Shown here piece after piece: positions 30,195 to 30,580 of a DNA stretch of 30,580 bases (the first letter of the stretch is position 1; the number at the start of each line of letters is the position of its first letter). The position numbers and the translations under genes are program-made. Source of the stretch: Alphaproteobacteria bacterium (lineage in GTDB: Bacteria > Pseudomonadota > Alphaproteobacteria > Rickettsiales > 21-14-0-20-44-7); the NCBI GenBank assembly GCA_013288575.1, contig JABDBO010000005.1, positions 1 through 30,580 of the forward strand. The letters are read 5' to 3'. The notes under the pieces were generated by a model. It did not search any database and had not been told where the DNA came from. It saw only the letters and a program-made list of their open reading frames with translations.

Positions 30195-30273
30195 AGAGGG
30201 CAGAGGTCAGGACATAGCAAATGAGAAAAAAATTCGTCTTCCTTTTTGCTCTGACCTCTGTCCTCTGCCCTCT
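30195..30273 (+). repeat. Palindromic GAGG-word element spanning the start of the YejA-like gene
   Basis: AGAGGGCAGAGGTCAG (30195-30210) pairs with CTGACCTC (30251-30258) plus TGCCCTCT (30266-30273); a 7-nt TGTCCTC bulge, itself a near copy of TGACCTC, splits the right arm. The ATG at 30221 lies in the loop, and the right arm codes for the hydrophobic core of the signal peptide. Confidence 0.8.
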
Positions 30274-30580
30274 AACAGCACTGGCGAACGAAGTGAGCCA
30301 TGCCGTCTCCATCTACGGCGATATAAAATACCCATCCAACTTCAAACATTTTGATTATGTAAACCCCGATGCACCTAAAGGCGGCGAAATCATCCTGCCT
30401 GAAATCGGCTCGTTTGATGACTTAAACCCCTTCATCCTGAAAGGCCGCAAAGCCGCAGACCTTAATCTTTTATTCGACACTTTGATGGTGCACGCCGATG
30501 ATGAAACCTCAACCAGTTACGGGCTGATTGCCGAATCCGTTGAATTCCCGACTGATAACACCTATGTAATTTTCAACCTC
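30221..30580 (+). CDS. YejA-like peptide ABC transporter substrate-binding protein (partial, 5' end)
   Basis: One hundred and twenty codons are open to the window edge. A signal peptide (MRKKFVFLFALTSVLCPLTALA) precedes HAVSIYGDIKYPSNFKHFDYVNPDAPKGGEI, the start of family 5 extracellular solute-binding proteins of the YejA type (HAxAxxGxPKYPxxFxHFxYxNPxAPKGG). LLFDTLM and ESVEFPTDNTYVIFNL follow as expected. In Escherichia coli YejABEF imports peptides such as microcin C. The start is fixed by the signal peptide. The signal-peptide segment is encoded by the right arm of a palindromic element, and a 10-codon frame (30192-30224) overlaps the ATG. Confidence 0.85.
   Translation, partial: MRKKFVFLFALTSVLCPLTALANEVSHAVSIYGDIKYPSNFKHFDYVNPDAPKGGEIILPEIGSFDDLNPFILKGRKAADLNLLFDTLMVHADDETSTSYGLIAESVEFPTDNTYVIFNL

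Overview
The window looks like a chromosomal segment of a motile, AT-leaning alphaproteobacterium that I cannot place below class. The evidence is a sucC-sucD-sucA-sucB-lpd order, a fliL-fliM block divergent from flgF-flgG-flgA-flgH as in Caulobacter-type flagellar clusters, a MotE-like protein, a DUF2610-like small protein, sigma-54 -24/-12 promoters and a perfect CtrA-type box. There is no rRNA, tRNA, CRISPR array, transposase or obvious prophage.

Left part (1-14868): the TCA genes for succinyl-CoA synthetase (sucC end, sucD) and the whole 2-oxoglutarate dehydrogenase complex (sucA E1, sucB E2, lpd E3) appear in canonical order, but unrelated accessory genes sit in every gap. Three tiny membrane or secreted genes lie between sucC and sucD. 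A PhyH-like oxygenase and an unknown 394-residue protein lie between sucD and sucA. A nucleotidyltransferase of foreign composition and a DUF378-like protein lie between sucA and sucB. Twin SPFH proteins, a tautomerase, pyrF and two tandem prepilin-like genes lie between sucB and lpd.

Middle part (14918-21830): a small unknown gene is followed by a flagellar cluster. motE-like, a DUF6468-like gene, fliM and fliL run leftward; flgF, flgG, flgA and flgH run rightward. The 301-bp divergent region holds a CtrA-type box, a 12-bp inverted repeat at the fliL start and a sigma-54 promoter for flgF. flgG has its own sigma-54 promoter.

Right part (21831-30580): a palindrome-rich spacer, a DUF2610-like gene, rpsD, a small EF-hand-like protein, hflX, a GYF-domain membrane protein, an isolated RepA/DnaB-like ATPase, a third prepilin-like gene, a class IV aminotransferase, a paraslipin-type SPFH protein and the start of a YejA-like peptide-binding protein.

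Two observations stand out. First, an intergenic element of about 90 nt occurs twice (13344-13433 and 22401-22492); the copies fold into the same long interrupted hairpin, with at least four compensatory base-pair changes. Second, at least six stand-alone genes have a -10-like hexamer ending exactly 6 nt before the start codon and no usable Shine-Dalgarno sequence, which suggests leaderless mRNAs for the accessory genes. The duplicated pilin promoter also carries along a copy of the pyrF 3' end. All functional calls rest on reading motifs; no searches were run.
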